NCBI RefSeq assembly: GCF_000316665.1
Contig: NC_019678.1
Coordinates: 2,728,001-2,792,000 of the forward strand
Length of the DNA stretch: 64,000 bases
Source: Rivularia sp. PCC 7116
GTDB taxonomy: Bacteria; Cyanobacteriota; Cyanobacteriia; Cyanobacteriales; Nostocaceae
Direction of reading: 5' to 3'
The notes under the pieces are model-generated. The model was not told the DNA's origin. It saw only the letters and a list, made by a program, of their open reading frames with translations, and did no database searches. Numbering within the stretch: the first letter of the stretch is position 1; each line of letters starts with the position of its first letter. Both the position numbers and the translations under genes were made by a program. Positions 1 through 8,773 of the stretch are shown in pieces.

Positions 1-1
1 G

Positions 2-283
2 GGAATTTCTGTGACTATTCACCGTTTAACGCAACAAACACCTCAAGAAAGTAAGAAAATAATTATTGTCCATCGTCAATTTAAAAACCAGTCTTTTGAC
101 GATATCAACAAAAATTTAATTTTTAAGCTGGATGAATCCCATACTTCACTTTTTGCAAAAGATGCTTCGGAGATTAAAAAGCTAAAGTTTTATAAGTATT
201 TACCTCCTGCTTATACAGAAGGCAATAACTTATTGCAAAATATAGACTTCAATAAAATTACAATCGATGAATCTTTGTTTTAG
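2..283 (+). CDS. C-terminal end of an unidentified protein, cut by the window edge
   Basis: The reading frame is open to the left edge of the window and ends with TAG at 281-283. An internal GTG at 11 could be read as a start but has no obvious ribosome-binding site, so this is most likely the tail of a longer gene. The visible part, about 93 residues, is lysine- and asparagine-rich, with no membrane segment and no motif I recognise. Function unknown. Confidence 0.4.
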   Translation, partial: GISVTIHRLTQQTPQESKKIIIVHRQFKNQSFDDINKNLIFKLDESHTSLFAKDASEIKKLKFYKYLPPAYTEGNNLLQNIDFNKITIDESLF

Positions 284-380
284 TCTGCAAATATCGCAAC
301 AATAGCAACGGTGAATTTTAGATTTTTGATTTTGCCAAAGTGCGTGTCGAAGACAAAAATTGTGAGAAGAATATCTTTTT

Positions 381-515
381 TTAGGTACCGTTTATTTTTT
401 TCTTCAAACTTTTCAAGACAGATTTTAGATTATTTATATGTTGTCTTTCTTGTCTCTTGAATTCTTCAAAATTTAATTCTCCTTCTCTAATGCCGGGGTA
501 AGCCAAATTATCCAT
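381..515 (-). CDS. Possible small protein (44 residues) or gene remnant
   Basis: Reads from an ATG at 515 and ends KSLKKKINGT. It is highly charged and predicted helical. The frame stays open upstream to 677, but that extension overlaps the start of the glycosyltransferase on the other strand and looks like noise. No family is recognised. It occupies most of the spacer between the truncated first gene and the glycosyltransferase, so it may be a decayed gene rather than a functional peptide. Confidence 0.25.
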   Translation of the reverse strand: MDNLAYPGIREGELNFEEFKRQERQHINNLKSVLKSLKKKINGT

Positions 516-597
516 CGAGAACAAACAGGAGAAGTAGGCAGTGTCTTTAAAATCTAAAACCTTACGGCTTATCTTAATTATGTAAAGGTTTCTAACA

Positions 598-1854
598 ATG
601 AAATTTTGGGCGATCGCACTGCTGCAAACTTTGCTAGGTTGGCTGTTTATCCAGATAGGTTTAACGCTTATCTTCATCTTTTACCTTTATTCAAATAAAG
701 CTAATTCCCTCTGTGACAGCCAACTTCCTAAAACAGCAGTAATTTTATGCTTGCGGGGGGCAGATCCTTTTCTCCCCAACTGTATAAGAGCTTTATTAGA
801 GCAAGACTATCCGCAATATGAATTAAAAATTATAGTTGATAGTCAGGAAGATCCAGCATGGCAAGTGGCTAACGATACTGTTGCTGAATCTAATGCTACA
901 AATGTTCAAATCAGCCCTTTAAAAATAGCTAGTACTGTTTGTAGCTTAAAATGCAGTTCTTTAATACAGGCTGTTTCTGAGTTAGATAGCTCTTACAAAG
1001 TAGTTGCTTTAGTAGATGCCGATGCAGTAGTTCATCCTACTTGGTTGCGCGAATTAGTTTCGCCTTTAATGCACCCCAAAGTTGGAGCAACTACAGGTAA
1101 TCGCTGGTATCTATCCAAAGGCAAATATTGGGGCACTTTAATCAGGTACATATGGAATATATCGGCAGTAATACAGATGTATTTATACGGTATCTGTTGG
1201 GGAGGTACTTTAGCGATTAAAACACAAGTGATTCACGAAAGCCGAATACTTGAAAAATGGGCAAGAGCTTTAAGCGAAGATACGATGTTGAAAGCTATCC
1301 TCGCCGAGCATGATTTACAGGTTAAATTCGTGCCTTCTTTGTTAATTCTCAATCGCGAAGAATGTACTTTACCAAGCTTAAGTAACTGGATAAAACGTCA
1401 ACTATTGATTTCTAGGCTATATCATCCCCAATGGTGGTTGGTAGTAGTGGAAGCAATATTTTCTATTTTGTTACCAAGCGTAATCTTTGCGTTCATGTTG
1501 CTAAATTGTCTTTTAGGGAATTGGGACATTTCCGGACTTTTACTGACTTGCTACAGTCTCTATATATTCGCCTTACTGCTAATTACAATTGCTGTAGAAA
1601 TAGCAGTGAGAAAGGTCATAAACTATCGGTGGTTAATGCCAAACTTATCATTAACAACATTCATGAAAAATCTAATCGGAATCCCTTTAACACATTGGTT
1701 TTATGGATTTGCTTTAGTATCATCAATGTGGATATCAAAAGTATCTTGGCGTAACATTGTCTACCGTATAAAAAAGCCCTTTAATATTCAGCTAACCCAA
1801 TATAAACCTTATCAATCAGACAATCAACCAGTTGACGATAAAGTTTCTCTTTAG
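598..1854 (+). CDS. Membrane glycosyltransferase, family 2
   Basis: A 418-residue GT-A type glycosyltransferase that should move a sugar from a nucleotide donor to a lipid or polysaccharide acceptor at the cytoplasmic membrane. An N-terminal membrane segment (about residues 5-30) precedes the catalytic domain, where I see the metal-binding DADAVVHP motif, the SEDTML acceptor-site acidic motif and a KRQLLISR sequence matching the Q/RxxRW-like region. Two or three further hydrophobic segments (about 280-380) form a C-terminal membrane domain, as in ceramide-glucosyltransferase-like and cellulose-synthase-like enzymes. A GT4 glycosyltransferase follows 43 bp downstream on the same strand, suggesting a shared glycolipid or envelope-polysaccharide role. 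Donor and acceptor cannot be read from the sequence. Confidence 0.8.
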   Translation: MKFWAIALLQTLLGWLFIQIGLTLIFIFYLYSNKANSLCDSQLPKTAVILCLRGADPFLPNCIRALLEQDYPQYELKIIVDSQEDPAWQVANDTVAESNATNVQISPLKIASTVCSLKCSSLIQAVSELDSSYKVVALVDADAVVHPTWLRELVSPLMHPKVGATTGNRWYLSKGKYWGTLIRYIWNISAVIQMYLYGICWGGTLAIKTQVIHESRILEKWARALSEDTMLKAILAEHDLQVKFVPSLLILNREECTLPSLSNWIKRQLLISRLYHPQWWLVVVEAIFSILLPSVIFAFMLLNCLLGNWDISGLLLTCYSLYIFALLLITIAVEIAVRKVINYRWLMPNLSLTTFMKNLIGIPLTHWFYGFALVSSMWISKVSWRNIVYRIKKPFNIQLTQYKPYQSDNQPVDDKVSL

Positions 1855-1897
1855 AACGAGAAATAACTAGGTAGCCTCTCTTCAATTCTATTAAATC

Positions 1898-3166
1898 ATG
1901 TTAAAGCAACCCCTTCGCCTTGCAATCGCTACAGGATTATACGCTCCATTTTTAACTGGGGTTTCTGTTGCAGTACATCAACGAGTTAGATGGTTTTTGC
2001 AACAAGGACATCAAGTATTTCTGATTCACCCCCAAATCAACAATCAGTATCCAAGCAGTGTTGGTAAACGTCCGATGGCAGGATTGGATGAATTACACCA
2101 ATATCCCAACTTTACTTCCTATGCATTTCCGACACAACCATTAATATTTTACAAATCTCTTCCCCAACCATTAAGCTATCGGCATTGGAGCGATACGAAA
2201 TTATTAGCAGATTTTAATCCCGATATTGTATTAGTAGAAGAAGCAGCACAAATGAGGGGACTATATTCGCTGTTTTTACAAGGTTATGGTCGTCCTGTCG
2301 CAGTAGAATACGCGAAAAAGAAAGGTACTCCAGTAATATCTTTATTCCATACCGATATAGTTGCCTATATTCAATATTACTTAGGTAATCAATTATTTAG
2401 TTTAATTCGTCCGTTTCTTCCCAAGCTAATTAAGCAATTTAGCGAGTCATATGACCTAAGTTTATTTTCTTCAAAAGAACAACTTGCTAAATATCAAGCC
2501 ATGAAATGTCAGCGTAGCGAATATTTTCCCTACCAAGGCGTTGACTGTAAAAAATTCAATCCCGAAAACACTATCTTTAATCCGATTCCTAACGATAATA
2601 GACCAACTTTATTATTTGTAGGGCGTATTACAGCAGAAAAAAATGTCAATCAACTTTTGGATATATATCCCATAGTTGCCGACAAAATAAAAGACGTTCA
2701 CTTAGTGATTGTTGGTAGCGGTCCCATAGAAGCAGAAATCAAGCAGCGCGCTCAACAATTTGGTTCCGGCGTAACAGTTTGGGGAGAATCTCATGGGGAA
2801 GAACTTTTAGGATGGTTTGCTCGTGCGGATTTATTTGTTAACCCTTCAATCACCGAAAACTTCTGTACCACAAATAACGAAGCTTTAGCTTCCGGTACTC
2901 CCGTAGTTGCTGCGATCGCGCCTTCTACAGCAGAGCAAGTTACGCCTGGTAGTAACGGCTTTTTAGCAGAACCCAACAATCCCGCAGATTTCGCCGAAAA
3001 AATCATTCAAATTCTCGGAAACCCTCAATTAAAAGAGCAGATGACAGCCAATGCTCGTCCTTCAATTTTGGAATTTGATTGGTCAGCTTGTATGGAAAAA
3101 TTTGAGACGAAGCTTTATCAAGTTGTTGGAGAATCGCAGAAAAAATTGACTGGTGTTGGTTTGTAA
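1898..3166 (+). CDS. Glycosyltransferase family 4 (GT-B)
   Basis: A 422-residue soluble or peripheral GT-B glycosyltransferase. The N-terminal domain has the acceptor-side pattern GLYAPFLTGVSVAVHQRV. The C-terminal domain has LFVGRITAEKN, the usual donor-domain opening, and the retaining-enzyme E-x7-E region in ENFCTTNNEALASGTPVVAA. Overall it resembles sulfolipid (SqdX-like) or mannosyl/glucosyl transferases acting on glycerolipids, but I cannot assign the product. It lies 43 bp after the family 2 glycosyltransferase and is probably cotranscribed with it. A hairpin-rich repeat follows its stop. Confidence 0.8.
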   Translation: MLKQPLRLAIATGLYAPFLTGVSVAVHQRVRWFLQQGHQVFLIHPQINNQYPSSVGKRPMAGLDELHQYPNFTSYAFPTQPLIFYKSLPQPLSYRHWSDTKLLADFNPDIVLVEEAAQMRGLYSLFLQGYGRPVAVEYAKKKGTPVISLFHTDIVAYIQYYLGNQLFSLIRPFLPKLIKQFSESYDLSLFSSKEQLAKYQAMKCQRSEYFPYQGVDCKKFNPENTIFNPIPNDNRPTLLFVGRITAEKNVNQLLDIYPIVADKIKDVHLVIVGSGPIEAEIKQRAQQFGSGVTVWGESHGEELLGWFARADLFVNPSITENFCTTNNEALASGTPVVAAIAPSTAEQVTPGSNGFLAEPNNPADFAEKIIQILGNPQLKEQMTANARPSILEFDWSACMEKFETKLYQVVGESQKKLTGVGL

Positions 3167-3179
3167 TAAAATACTTTCT

Positions 3180-3335
3180 TGATCGCATATTAGCCCTCAC
3201 CCTCGAAGGGTGGGGCTATACTTACAAAGCCCAACTGCATGGGCTAAAAATCTCGTTACGATGCATCTAATTTAGCCCACGGAGGTGGGCTTTGCAATTT
3301 TAGCCCGACTCTAGAAGAGTGGGGGCGATTCAGTT
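3180..3335. repeat. Dispersed hairpin repeat, AGCCCA/TGGGCT family, copy 1
   Basis: Between the GT4 gene and the aminotransferase lie nested short palindromes: CCCTC/GAGGG-like arms, then AAGCCCA...TGGGCTAA, then AGCCCACGG...GTGGGCTTTG. The same AAAGCCCAnCT-CATGGGCT module recurs at about 8100-8290. This is a non-coding dispersed repeat that could fold strongly in RNA. An apparent GTG start for the next gene at 3319 falls inside it and was not used. Confidence 0.6.
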
Positions 3336-3390
3336 TAAAATATATACCTATAATCCTGCACTTCCTATCAAACAGGTAGCATCTACCATC

Positions 3391-4539
3391 ATGACGCAAG
3401 CATTACCTGCAAAAAACAACCAAAAATTACAGCTATCACCCTTAAATATACCTAACCGCTTGCTGCTCGGTCCCGGTCCATCAAATGCTCACCCCGACGT
3501 ACTCAAAGCAATGAACACTGCCCCTGTAGGGCATCTTGACCCAGCTTTCTTGACGCTGATGGATGAAATTCAATCACTGCTACGCTATGTATGGCAAACA
3601 GAAAACCCCTTGACAATAGCAGTTAGCGGCACCGGAAGCGCTGCAATGGAAGCGACAATTGCGAATGCAGTAGAGCCGGGTGATGTTGTATTAATTGGTG
3701 TTATTGGATACTTTGGTAATCGTTTGGTTGACATGGCTGGACGTTATGGTGCAGATGTACGAACTATTACCAAGCCTTGGGGACAGGTATTTTCATTAGA
3801 TGAATTAAAAACCGCTATAGAAACTCATCATCCGAGAATAGTGGCATTGGTTCACGCCGAAACTTCTACGGGTGCGCGTCAACCTTTGGAAGGAGTCAGC
3901 GAATTATGTCGCGAGCATGATAGTTTGCTGCTGGTAGATTCCGTCACAAGCATGGGCGGCGTACCTTTATATTTGGATGAGTGGGGAGTGGATTTAGCTT
4001 ATAGCTGTAGTCAGAAAGGTTTGGGTTGTCCTCCTGGAGCTTCACCTTTTACTATGAGTTCCCGTGCAATGGAGAAATTGCAAAAGCGTCAAACCAAAGT
4101 TGCAAACTGGTACTTAGACATGAACCTGTTAAGCAAATATTGGGGTAAAGAACGCACATATCATCATACAGCCCCCATAAATTTATATTATGCTTTGCGG
4201 GAATCCCTACGTTTACTTGCAGAAGAAGGGGTAGAAAATAGTTGGGAAAGGCATCAAAAAAACGCGGAATATCTTTGGCAAGGTTTAGAAGATTTAGGAA
4301 TGACTTTGCATGTTGAAAGACAGTACAGATTACCAACACTTACCACAGTAAGAATCCCCGAAGGAATTGACGGTAAAGCAGTTGCGCGAGAAATGCTGTT
4401 AGAAGACAATCTTGAAGTTGGTGGTGGACTCGGCGAATTAGGTGGCAAGGTTTGGCGCATCGGATTGATGGGTTACAACAGCCGCAAAGAAAATGTAGAT
4501 AGACTTTTGGAAGTATTGCAGAAGAAGATTAAAAGTTAA
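3391..4539 (+). CDS. Class V aminotransferase, alanine (serine)-glyoxylate type
   Basis: A 382-residue PLP-dependent enzyme of the alanine-glyoxylate/serine-glyoxylate/phosphoserine family. It probably converts photorespiratory glyoxylate to glycine using alanine or serine as amino donor. Visible signatures are LLLGPGPSNAHPDVLKA near the start, HAETSTGARQPL, LLVDSVTSMGG (PLP ring contact), and the Schiff-base lysine in SCSQKGLGCPPG. The ATG at 3391 is chosen because the frame's earlier GTG at 3319 lies in a repeat and family members begin close to this ATG. The glycolate dehydrogenase genes glcE and glcF, which would supply glyoxylate, lie about 10 kb downstream but are not in an operon with it. 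Confidence 0.85.
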   Translation: MTQALPAKNNQKLQLSPLNIPNRLLLGPGPSNAHPDVLKAMNTAPVGHLDPAFLTLMDEIQSLLRYVWQTENPLTIAVSGTGSAAMEATIANAVEPGDVVLIGVIGYFGNRLVDMAGRYGADVRTITKPWGQVFSLDELKTAIETHHPRIVALVHAETSTGARQPLEGVSELCREHDSLLLVDSVTSMGGVPLYLDEWGVDLAYSCSQKGLGCPPGASPFTMSSRAMEKLQKRQTKVANWYLDMNLLSKYWGKERTYHHTAPINLYYALRESLRLLAEEGVENSWERHQKNAEYLWQGLEDLGMTLHVERQYRLPTLTTVRIPEGIDGKAVAREMLLEDNLEVGGGLGELGGKVWRIGLMGYNSRKENVDRLLEVLQKKIKS

Positions 4540-4545
4540 TAATTG

Positions 4546-4665
4546 GGAATTGGGCATGGGTAATTGGTAATTGGTAATTGGTAGTTGGTAATGGGTAGTT
4601 GGTAGTTGGTAACTAGCTACTTGCTACTCATAACTGCTCACTGCTCACTGCTAACTGTTCCCCCC
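4546..4665. repeat. TTGGTAA short tandem repeats plus TGCTCAC repeats
   Basis: After the aminotransferase stop, variants of the heptamer GGTAATT/GGTAGTT repeat about nine times, followed by ACTGCTCACTGCTCACTGC. These are short tandemly repeated repetitive sequences typical of heterocyst-forming cyanobacteria. Similar tracts occur at about 7920-7960, 10160-10210, 15925-16050, 42230-42270, 46280-46345 and 47350-47515. Confidence 0.7.
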
Positions 4666-4801
4666 TCTCCCCATACCGGTAATTTTTCCTAAAAGTAGAA
4701 GAAACCCCCATCTTTTAGTACGGTTTAACTGACTGCCTCTGGATGAAAAAGCTGTTACATTTATTTATGTAAGTTGAAAAAAACCTCACACATAAAATAT
4801 C

Positions 4802-5146
4802 GTGAATAATATAGACCAGCGCAATCCAGAATTCTTCGATAATCAAACAGCAGGCGCTAATTCTTTGTTAGAGTACATTAAATCTTTGAGTCCAGAAACA
4901 ATCGGTCAACTTTCTAAACCTGCTTCTTCAGGAGTTATGGAAGCAATTGAACGTACTATCTCTGGTATGTTGGGTGGTTTACCTGGGGATGATTTTAACG
5001 TTATGGTAACTACCAATCGTGAAAGCTTAGGAAAACTTTTAGCTTCTGCAATGCTTAATGGTTATTTGTTACGTAATGCCGAGCAGCGTATGGCATTTGA
5101 AACTACTTTGCAATCTTTAGAAGCTGATTCTCAGGATAATGAGTGA
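4802..5146 (+). CDS. DUF760 family protein
   Basis: A 114-residue soluble protein matching the cyanobacterial/plastid DUF760 family as I know it: SLLEYIKSLSPETIGQLSKP at the front, then a helical domain ending with MLNGYLLRNAEQRMAFE. Molecular function is not established for the family. The start is a GTG at 4802. A strong factor-independent terminator follows the stop, so it is probably a single-gene transcript. Confidence 0.8.
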   Translation: MNNIDQRNPEFFDNQTAGANSLLEYIKSLSPETIGQLSKPASSGVMEAIERTISGMLGGLPGDDFNVMVTTNRESLGKLLASAMLNGYLLRNAEQRMAFETTLQSLEADSQDNE

Positions 5147-5171
5147 AAAAAATAATTTAGCTTCTCAATTA

Positions 5172-5199
5172 ACCCCAGTCCCCCCGACTGGGGTTTTTT
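5172..5199 (+). terminator. Rho-independent terminator
   Basis: A perfect 9-bp stem, ACCCCAGTC with GACTGGGGT, closes a CCCCC loop and runs into six T residues. It lies 26 bp after the DUF760 stop codon on the same strand. Confidence 0.9.
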
Positions 5200-5349
5200 G
5201 TTATATTCTTTAATAGCAATAGGCTGTTTGTAGTTCCTTTTCGTAACAGAAAAAAATAAAATGAAGAATCTTCCCATTTTGTGGAAACAACTTTGAAGTA
5301 TGAGTAATAAGAAAATAAGGTTCTAATTTATCTTTTATTTTTCTCAATT

Positions 5350-6045
5350 ATGTACAAGCGACTTTTACTGATATTTAGCTTGATTTCAGGTTGTGTGGGT
5401 ATTGCGACATTTGTAGTTTGGCAACAAGCAATGCAGTTACCCGAATGGTATATTCAATCGGGAGCAACGGAAAAAGTAATTTCTTCTACGGAACAAGTTA
5501 AGACAGCAAATGCTGAAGAAGTATTGCGTAAAGTTTCAGATAATTTGACAGCTAAAACTACAGGAGAAGTAGAGCTTGATGCAGAAGAAGTCAACTCATT
5601 AATTATTTCTTCGATAGAAAAAAAAGATAATACAAAGAAATTTGCTACCGCAATTAAAGGTACAAATACAAAAATTCAAAACGGGAAAATCTCTGTAGGT
5701 GCTGTTGTTGAAACTTCATCTATCCCCATACAAGATTTATCTGGAAGAAATAAAACGAAAATTATCCAATTATTGCAGCGTTTACCCGGAAAAGAGAAAC
5801 GTGTTTATATCGGTATTGAAGGAAAACCCAGCATTCGTAACCAAGAATTCAGCTTTGATGACACAACTCGTGTTTCTCTAGGTTATTTTAGCTTTCCGAT
5901 TGCTGAAGTTTCGCAAAATATAGGTATTCCTCAAGATAGTATTAATCGGCTGCTTTCTCAAGAAATTAAAAAATTACCTATCAAACTTGAAAGCATAAAT
6001 GTTCAGGGCGAGCGGGTGGTAATTCGTGGTTCAAGGAATCAGTGA
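5350..6045 (+). CDS. Membrane-anchored protein of unknown function
   Basis: 231 residues. It begins with a hydrophobic segment at about residues 4-24 (RLLLIFSLISGCVGIATFVV), read as an uncleaved signal anchor placing the rest outside the cytoplasm. The remainder is polar with alternating beta-like stretches, for example GEVELDAEEVNSLI and NGKISVGAVVETSSI, resembling extracytoplasmic lipid- or ligand-binding domains. No family name can be given. It stands alone between a terminator and an oppositely oriented small gene. Confidence 0.55.
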   Translation: MYKRLLLIFSLISGCVGIATFVVWQQAMQLPEWYIQSGATEKVISSTEQVKTANAEEVLRKVSDNLTAKTTGEVELDAEEVNSLIISSIEKKDNTKKFATAIKGTNTKIQNGKISVGAVVETSSIPIQDLSGRNKTKIIQLLQRLPGKEKRVYIGIEGKPSIRNQEFSFDDTTRVSLGYFSFPIAEVSQNIGIPQDSINRLLSQEIKKLPIKLESINVQGERVVIRGSRNQ

Positions 6046-6119
6046 AGAGTTAGGGATTAAGAATTTTAACCTTTAATTTTTAACCTTTAATTTTTAACCT
6101 TTAACCTTTTACCTTTAAC

Positions 6120-6227
6120 CTATTTTTTCCAGGGTAATTTAGTTCCCATCTCTGTAAGTGCGGAGAAAATCAGATAAGTAATTAGTAAGGCAACACTAAG
6201 TATAAAGATAATTAAGTCTTTGTCCAT
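6120..6227 (-). CDS. Small single-span membrane protein, 35 residues
   Basis: A complete ATG-to-TAG frame: MDKDLIIFILSVALL at the start, a single membrane helix (about residues 5-23), then a short basic tail ending KLPWKK. Size and topology (short acidic N-terminus, one helix, basic C-terminus) match accessory peptides of thylakoid complexes such as Psb, Pet or Ndh small subunits. It does not match the PetG, PetL, PetM, PetN, PsbN or PsaM sequences I remember. It stands alone on the minus strand in a 600-bp spacer. Function unknown. Confidence 0.5.
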   Translation of the reverse strand: MDKDLIIFILSVALLITYLIFSALTEMGTKLPWKK

Positions 6228-6346
6228 AATTATGATTTATTTTGAAGTCCTGTTAGTAAATGTTTCTACATATTCATAAAAAAGCTTGTTAAGCAGATTG
6301 TACAAGAAAATTGATCCTGAATTATATCAAATTCGGCTAATTATTC

Positions 6347-6490
6347 GGCGTTGCTGATTACAAGTATGATTTTGCCCCCCAACCCCCTACTCTACGGGAG
6401 AAAGATAATTTAAAGTCCCACAATTTTGGGGAATTTAGGGGGCTTTACTAAAACCAGAAACATAAATTCATACTTCAATTCAGCAACGCC
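6347..6490. repeat. MITE-like element A, copy 1 (144 bp)
   Basis: Bounded by inverted repeats GGCGTTGCTGATT and ATTCAGCAACGCC. Inside is a second pair, AGTATGA...TCATACT, and a CCCCCCAACCCCC / TTAGGGGGC core. A related copy with the same termini and core order lies at 17531-17665. There is no coding capacity, so if mobile it would need a transposase in trans. Confidence 0.65.
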
Positions 6491-6650
6491 AATTATTCAC
6501 TATATAACTCAGGATTTGATAATTTTTTATTACCAATCACCAATTACCAATTACCGATTACCGAAACATTATATTACTTCTCGATCTTTATCTTAAACTC
6601 TACAACTCATATTAAGATTACTATATCCCTATTTGCTGCTAACTATAGTT

Positions 6651-7886
6651 ATGCATTCTAAAGATTCCGCTCCTAAATTAGATATCCCAACATCGTTGAT
6701 TGCATCTGTAGATGGTGGTTTTACCGAGCATACGGTAATAAATAGAATGCCTAATATTGCTCGTCGAGTCATTGAGGAAAATGATTTCTCAGATGAGATT
6801 AACCAAAGTCTTGAAAAACTAGCAAATGATTTATCATCAGGTAATTTGTTACCACTTGTTGATGATACTGGTGTAGATGTTATTGCATGGCAGCATTATT
6901 TGCACTCTTATCAAGCACAACGTTGGGTTGATATTCCTTGGTTTGTAGCTGAAACTTATTTTTATCGTCTAATTCTGAACATCACAAATTATTTTACTCC
7001 TGGAGAATATCAATATATAGATCCGTTTAAATTACAAAAGTCTCAAGGCTTAGAAAAATCTCTAGATTCAATAGTTGCTTTGTGCAAGCAAGCTTCTGTT
7101 TGGTTTTCCCAAACCAATTCTACAGAAACTAGTTTGATTGGACTATTATATTTCTCGCTGTGGGGAAATCGTGTAGACTTAAGTTTATGGTCGGCAATAG
7201 AAGATAGCGATCGCAGTAATTTTAATATAGAAAGTCAGCAAGCTCATATATTAGTAGACGATTCAGCAAAAGTTATAGATTTATTAGTCAACAAAACCTC
7301 AAACAAGCAAAATCAGGTTGATTTAGTTGCAGACAATGCTGGATTTGAATTAGTTTGTGACTTATGTTTGCTAGATTTTATATTAAATCGTGGTTTAGTC
7401 GATACAGTAAAGCTACATTTGAAACCCCACCCGACTTTTGTTTCTGATGCAATGATTAAAGATGTGCATCATACAATTGATTATCTTCGTAATAGCTCGA
7501 GTTTGGAAGTAAAAAACTTTGCTAGTCGCTTGCAAAATTATGTCGCTTCGGGACAGTTAATTTTAAGTGAAGACTATTTTTGGACATCTCCTTTAGCCTT
7601 TTGGGAAATACCAGAATCTAAAAGAAACGAATTAAGCAATTCGAGTTTACTTATAGTTAAAGGAGATGCTAATTATCGACGTTTGTTAGGAGATAGACAT
7701 TGGGATTACAGCAGCAATTTTATGGATATAGTTTGTTATTTACCCGTACCAACCTTAGCTCTGCGTACTTTGAAATCCGAAGTAGCAGCAGGTATTCCAC
7801 CATTAACAATTGATAAAGTTGCAAAATCCGATCCTGACTGGTTGACTAATGGAAGTTGGGGTTTGATTCAGTTAGCAGCTATATGA
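6651..7886 (+). CDS. DUF89 / ARMT1-type protein (metal-dependent phosphatase family)
   Basis: About 411 residues. It carries the DUF89 signatures: DDSAKVIDLL, then LVADNAGFELVCDLCLLDF with the metal-binding Asp-Asn pair, KPHPTFVSDAM, and GDANYRRLLGDRHW. DUF89 proteins are Mn/Ni-dependent phosphatases proposed to remove damaged phosphometabolites; the ARMT1 branch was first described as a protein-glutamate methyltransferase. The ATG at 6651 is preferred over an upstream TTG at 6633. The substrate here is unknown. Confidence 0.8.
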   Translation: MHSKDSAPKLDIPTSLIASVDGGFTEHTVINRMPNIARRVIEENDFSDEINQSLEKLANDLSSGNLLPLVDDTGVDVIAWQHYLHSYQAQRWVDIPWFVAETYFYRLILNITNYFTPGEYQYIDPFKLQKSQGLEKSLDSIVALCKQASVWFSQTNSTETSLIGLLYFSLWGNRVDLSLWSAIEDSDRSNFNIESQQAHILVDDSAKVIDLLVNKTSNKQNQVDLVADNAGFELVCDLCLLDFILNRGLVDTVKLHLKPHPTFVSDAMIKDVHHTIDYLRNSSSLEVKNFASRLQNYVASGQLILSEDYFWTSPLAFWEIPESKRNELSNSSLLIVKGDANYRRLLGDRHWDYSSNFMDIVCYLPVPTLALRTLKSEVAAGIPPLTIDKVAKSDPDWLTNGSWGLIQLAAI

Positions 7887-8773
7887 TTCGGTAAAACACG
7901 TATCATATCTTTGGGGTTTGGTGATAGGTAATTGGTAATTGGTAATTGGTAATTGGCAATAAAGAATTTTTCTTAAACTGTATATTGCATCAATTATTTT
8001 GAACGATATATGGCTTAAAAGAAGCGCACAGTAGCATTTTGAGTAAACGAACATCGGGAGCATCCCGATGCCGGAACAAACATTTTACCCGACACCCTGC
8101 AAGGGTGCGGCTACATAAACAAAGCCCATCTACATGGGCTAAGAATCTTAGTAGCCCAGGTCGTCGGGCTTCGTAGTATTAGCCCCAGACTTTTAGTCTG
8201 TGGGCTTTTTGCGAAATTGGGATGCTCCCATTTTACCCGACACCATAGAAGGGTACGGCTACATAAACAAAGCCCATCTACATGGGCTATATTCGGCGCA
8301 TCTTTATAAAGAAATAATATAAGGAATAAAAATCCTGCAAAACTCTATATCTCTCCTTTTCTTCTCGATTGCTTCCCTAGAATATCTCGATTGTTATCTA
8401 AAACTAGGAACAAGGAAAAGGTAAATAAACATGTGAAATTACTTAAGCTGACGGTTTATTGATTAACCAAAAATATGCTTAGCATTAAAGTTACTAAAGT
8501 GACTTAATAGCTAAGTCTATTTACTAGCTATATTTTTTACAAAAAAAATGTCTTAAATATACAATATTCACTCAAAGCTATTGCCGATGATTATTTTGAG
8601 AGTAAAATATTTGTTAAGAGAATATTCAAAAGATACAAAAATTACAGGATATGTGTATCATTAACTACTTTTAATCAAAATAAGATGTAAATTGCAAACA
8701 GAACCCTCTGTTAAAAATGGTGAAAATTTGTTAAGAATGGTGACAGGAAAGTACATGGGAGTAACAAAATATT
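7887..8773. repeat. Repeat-rich spacer with AGCCCA/TGGGCT hairpins
   Basis: 887 bp without a gene. It holds a GGTAATT tandem tract (about 7920-7960), then a compound hairpin repeat (8050-8230) bracketed by GGGAGCATCCC and GGGATGCTCCC arms, and a second partial copy (8231-8290) of the TACATAAACAAAGCCCATCTACATGGGCT module also seen at 3210-3250. The last 450 bp are AT-rich and should contain the promoter of the NADH dehydrogenase gene. I could not fix its -10 and -35 boxes. Confidence 0.6.

Noticed and set aside
3319-3390. N-terminal 24-residue extension of the aminotransferase from the GTG at 3319
   Set aside because: The extension is translated repeat sequence and family members start near the ATG at 3391.
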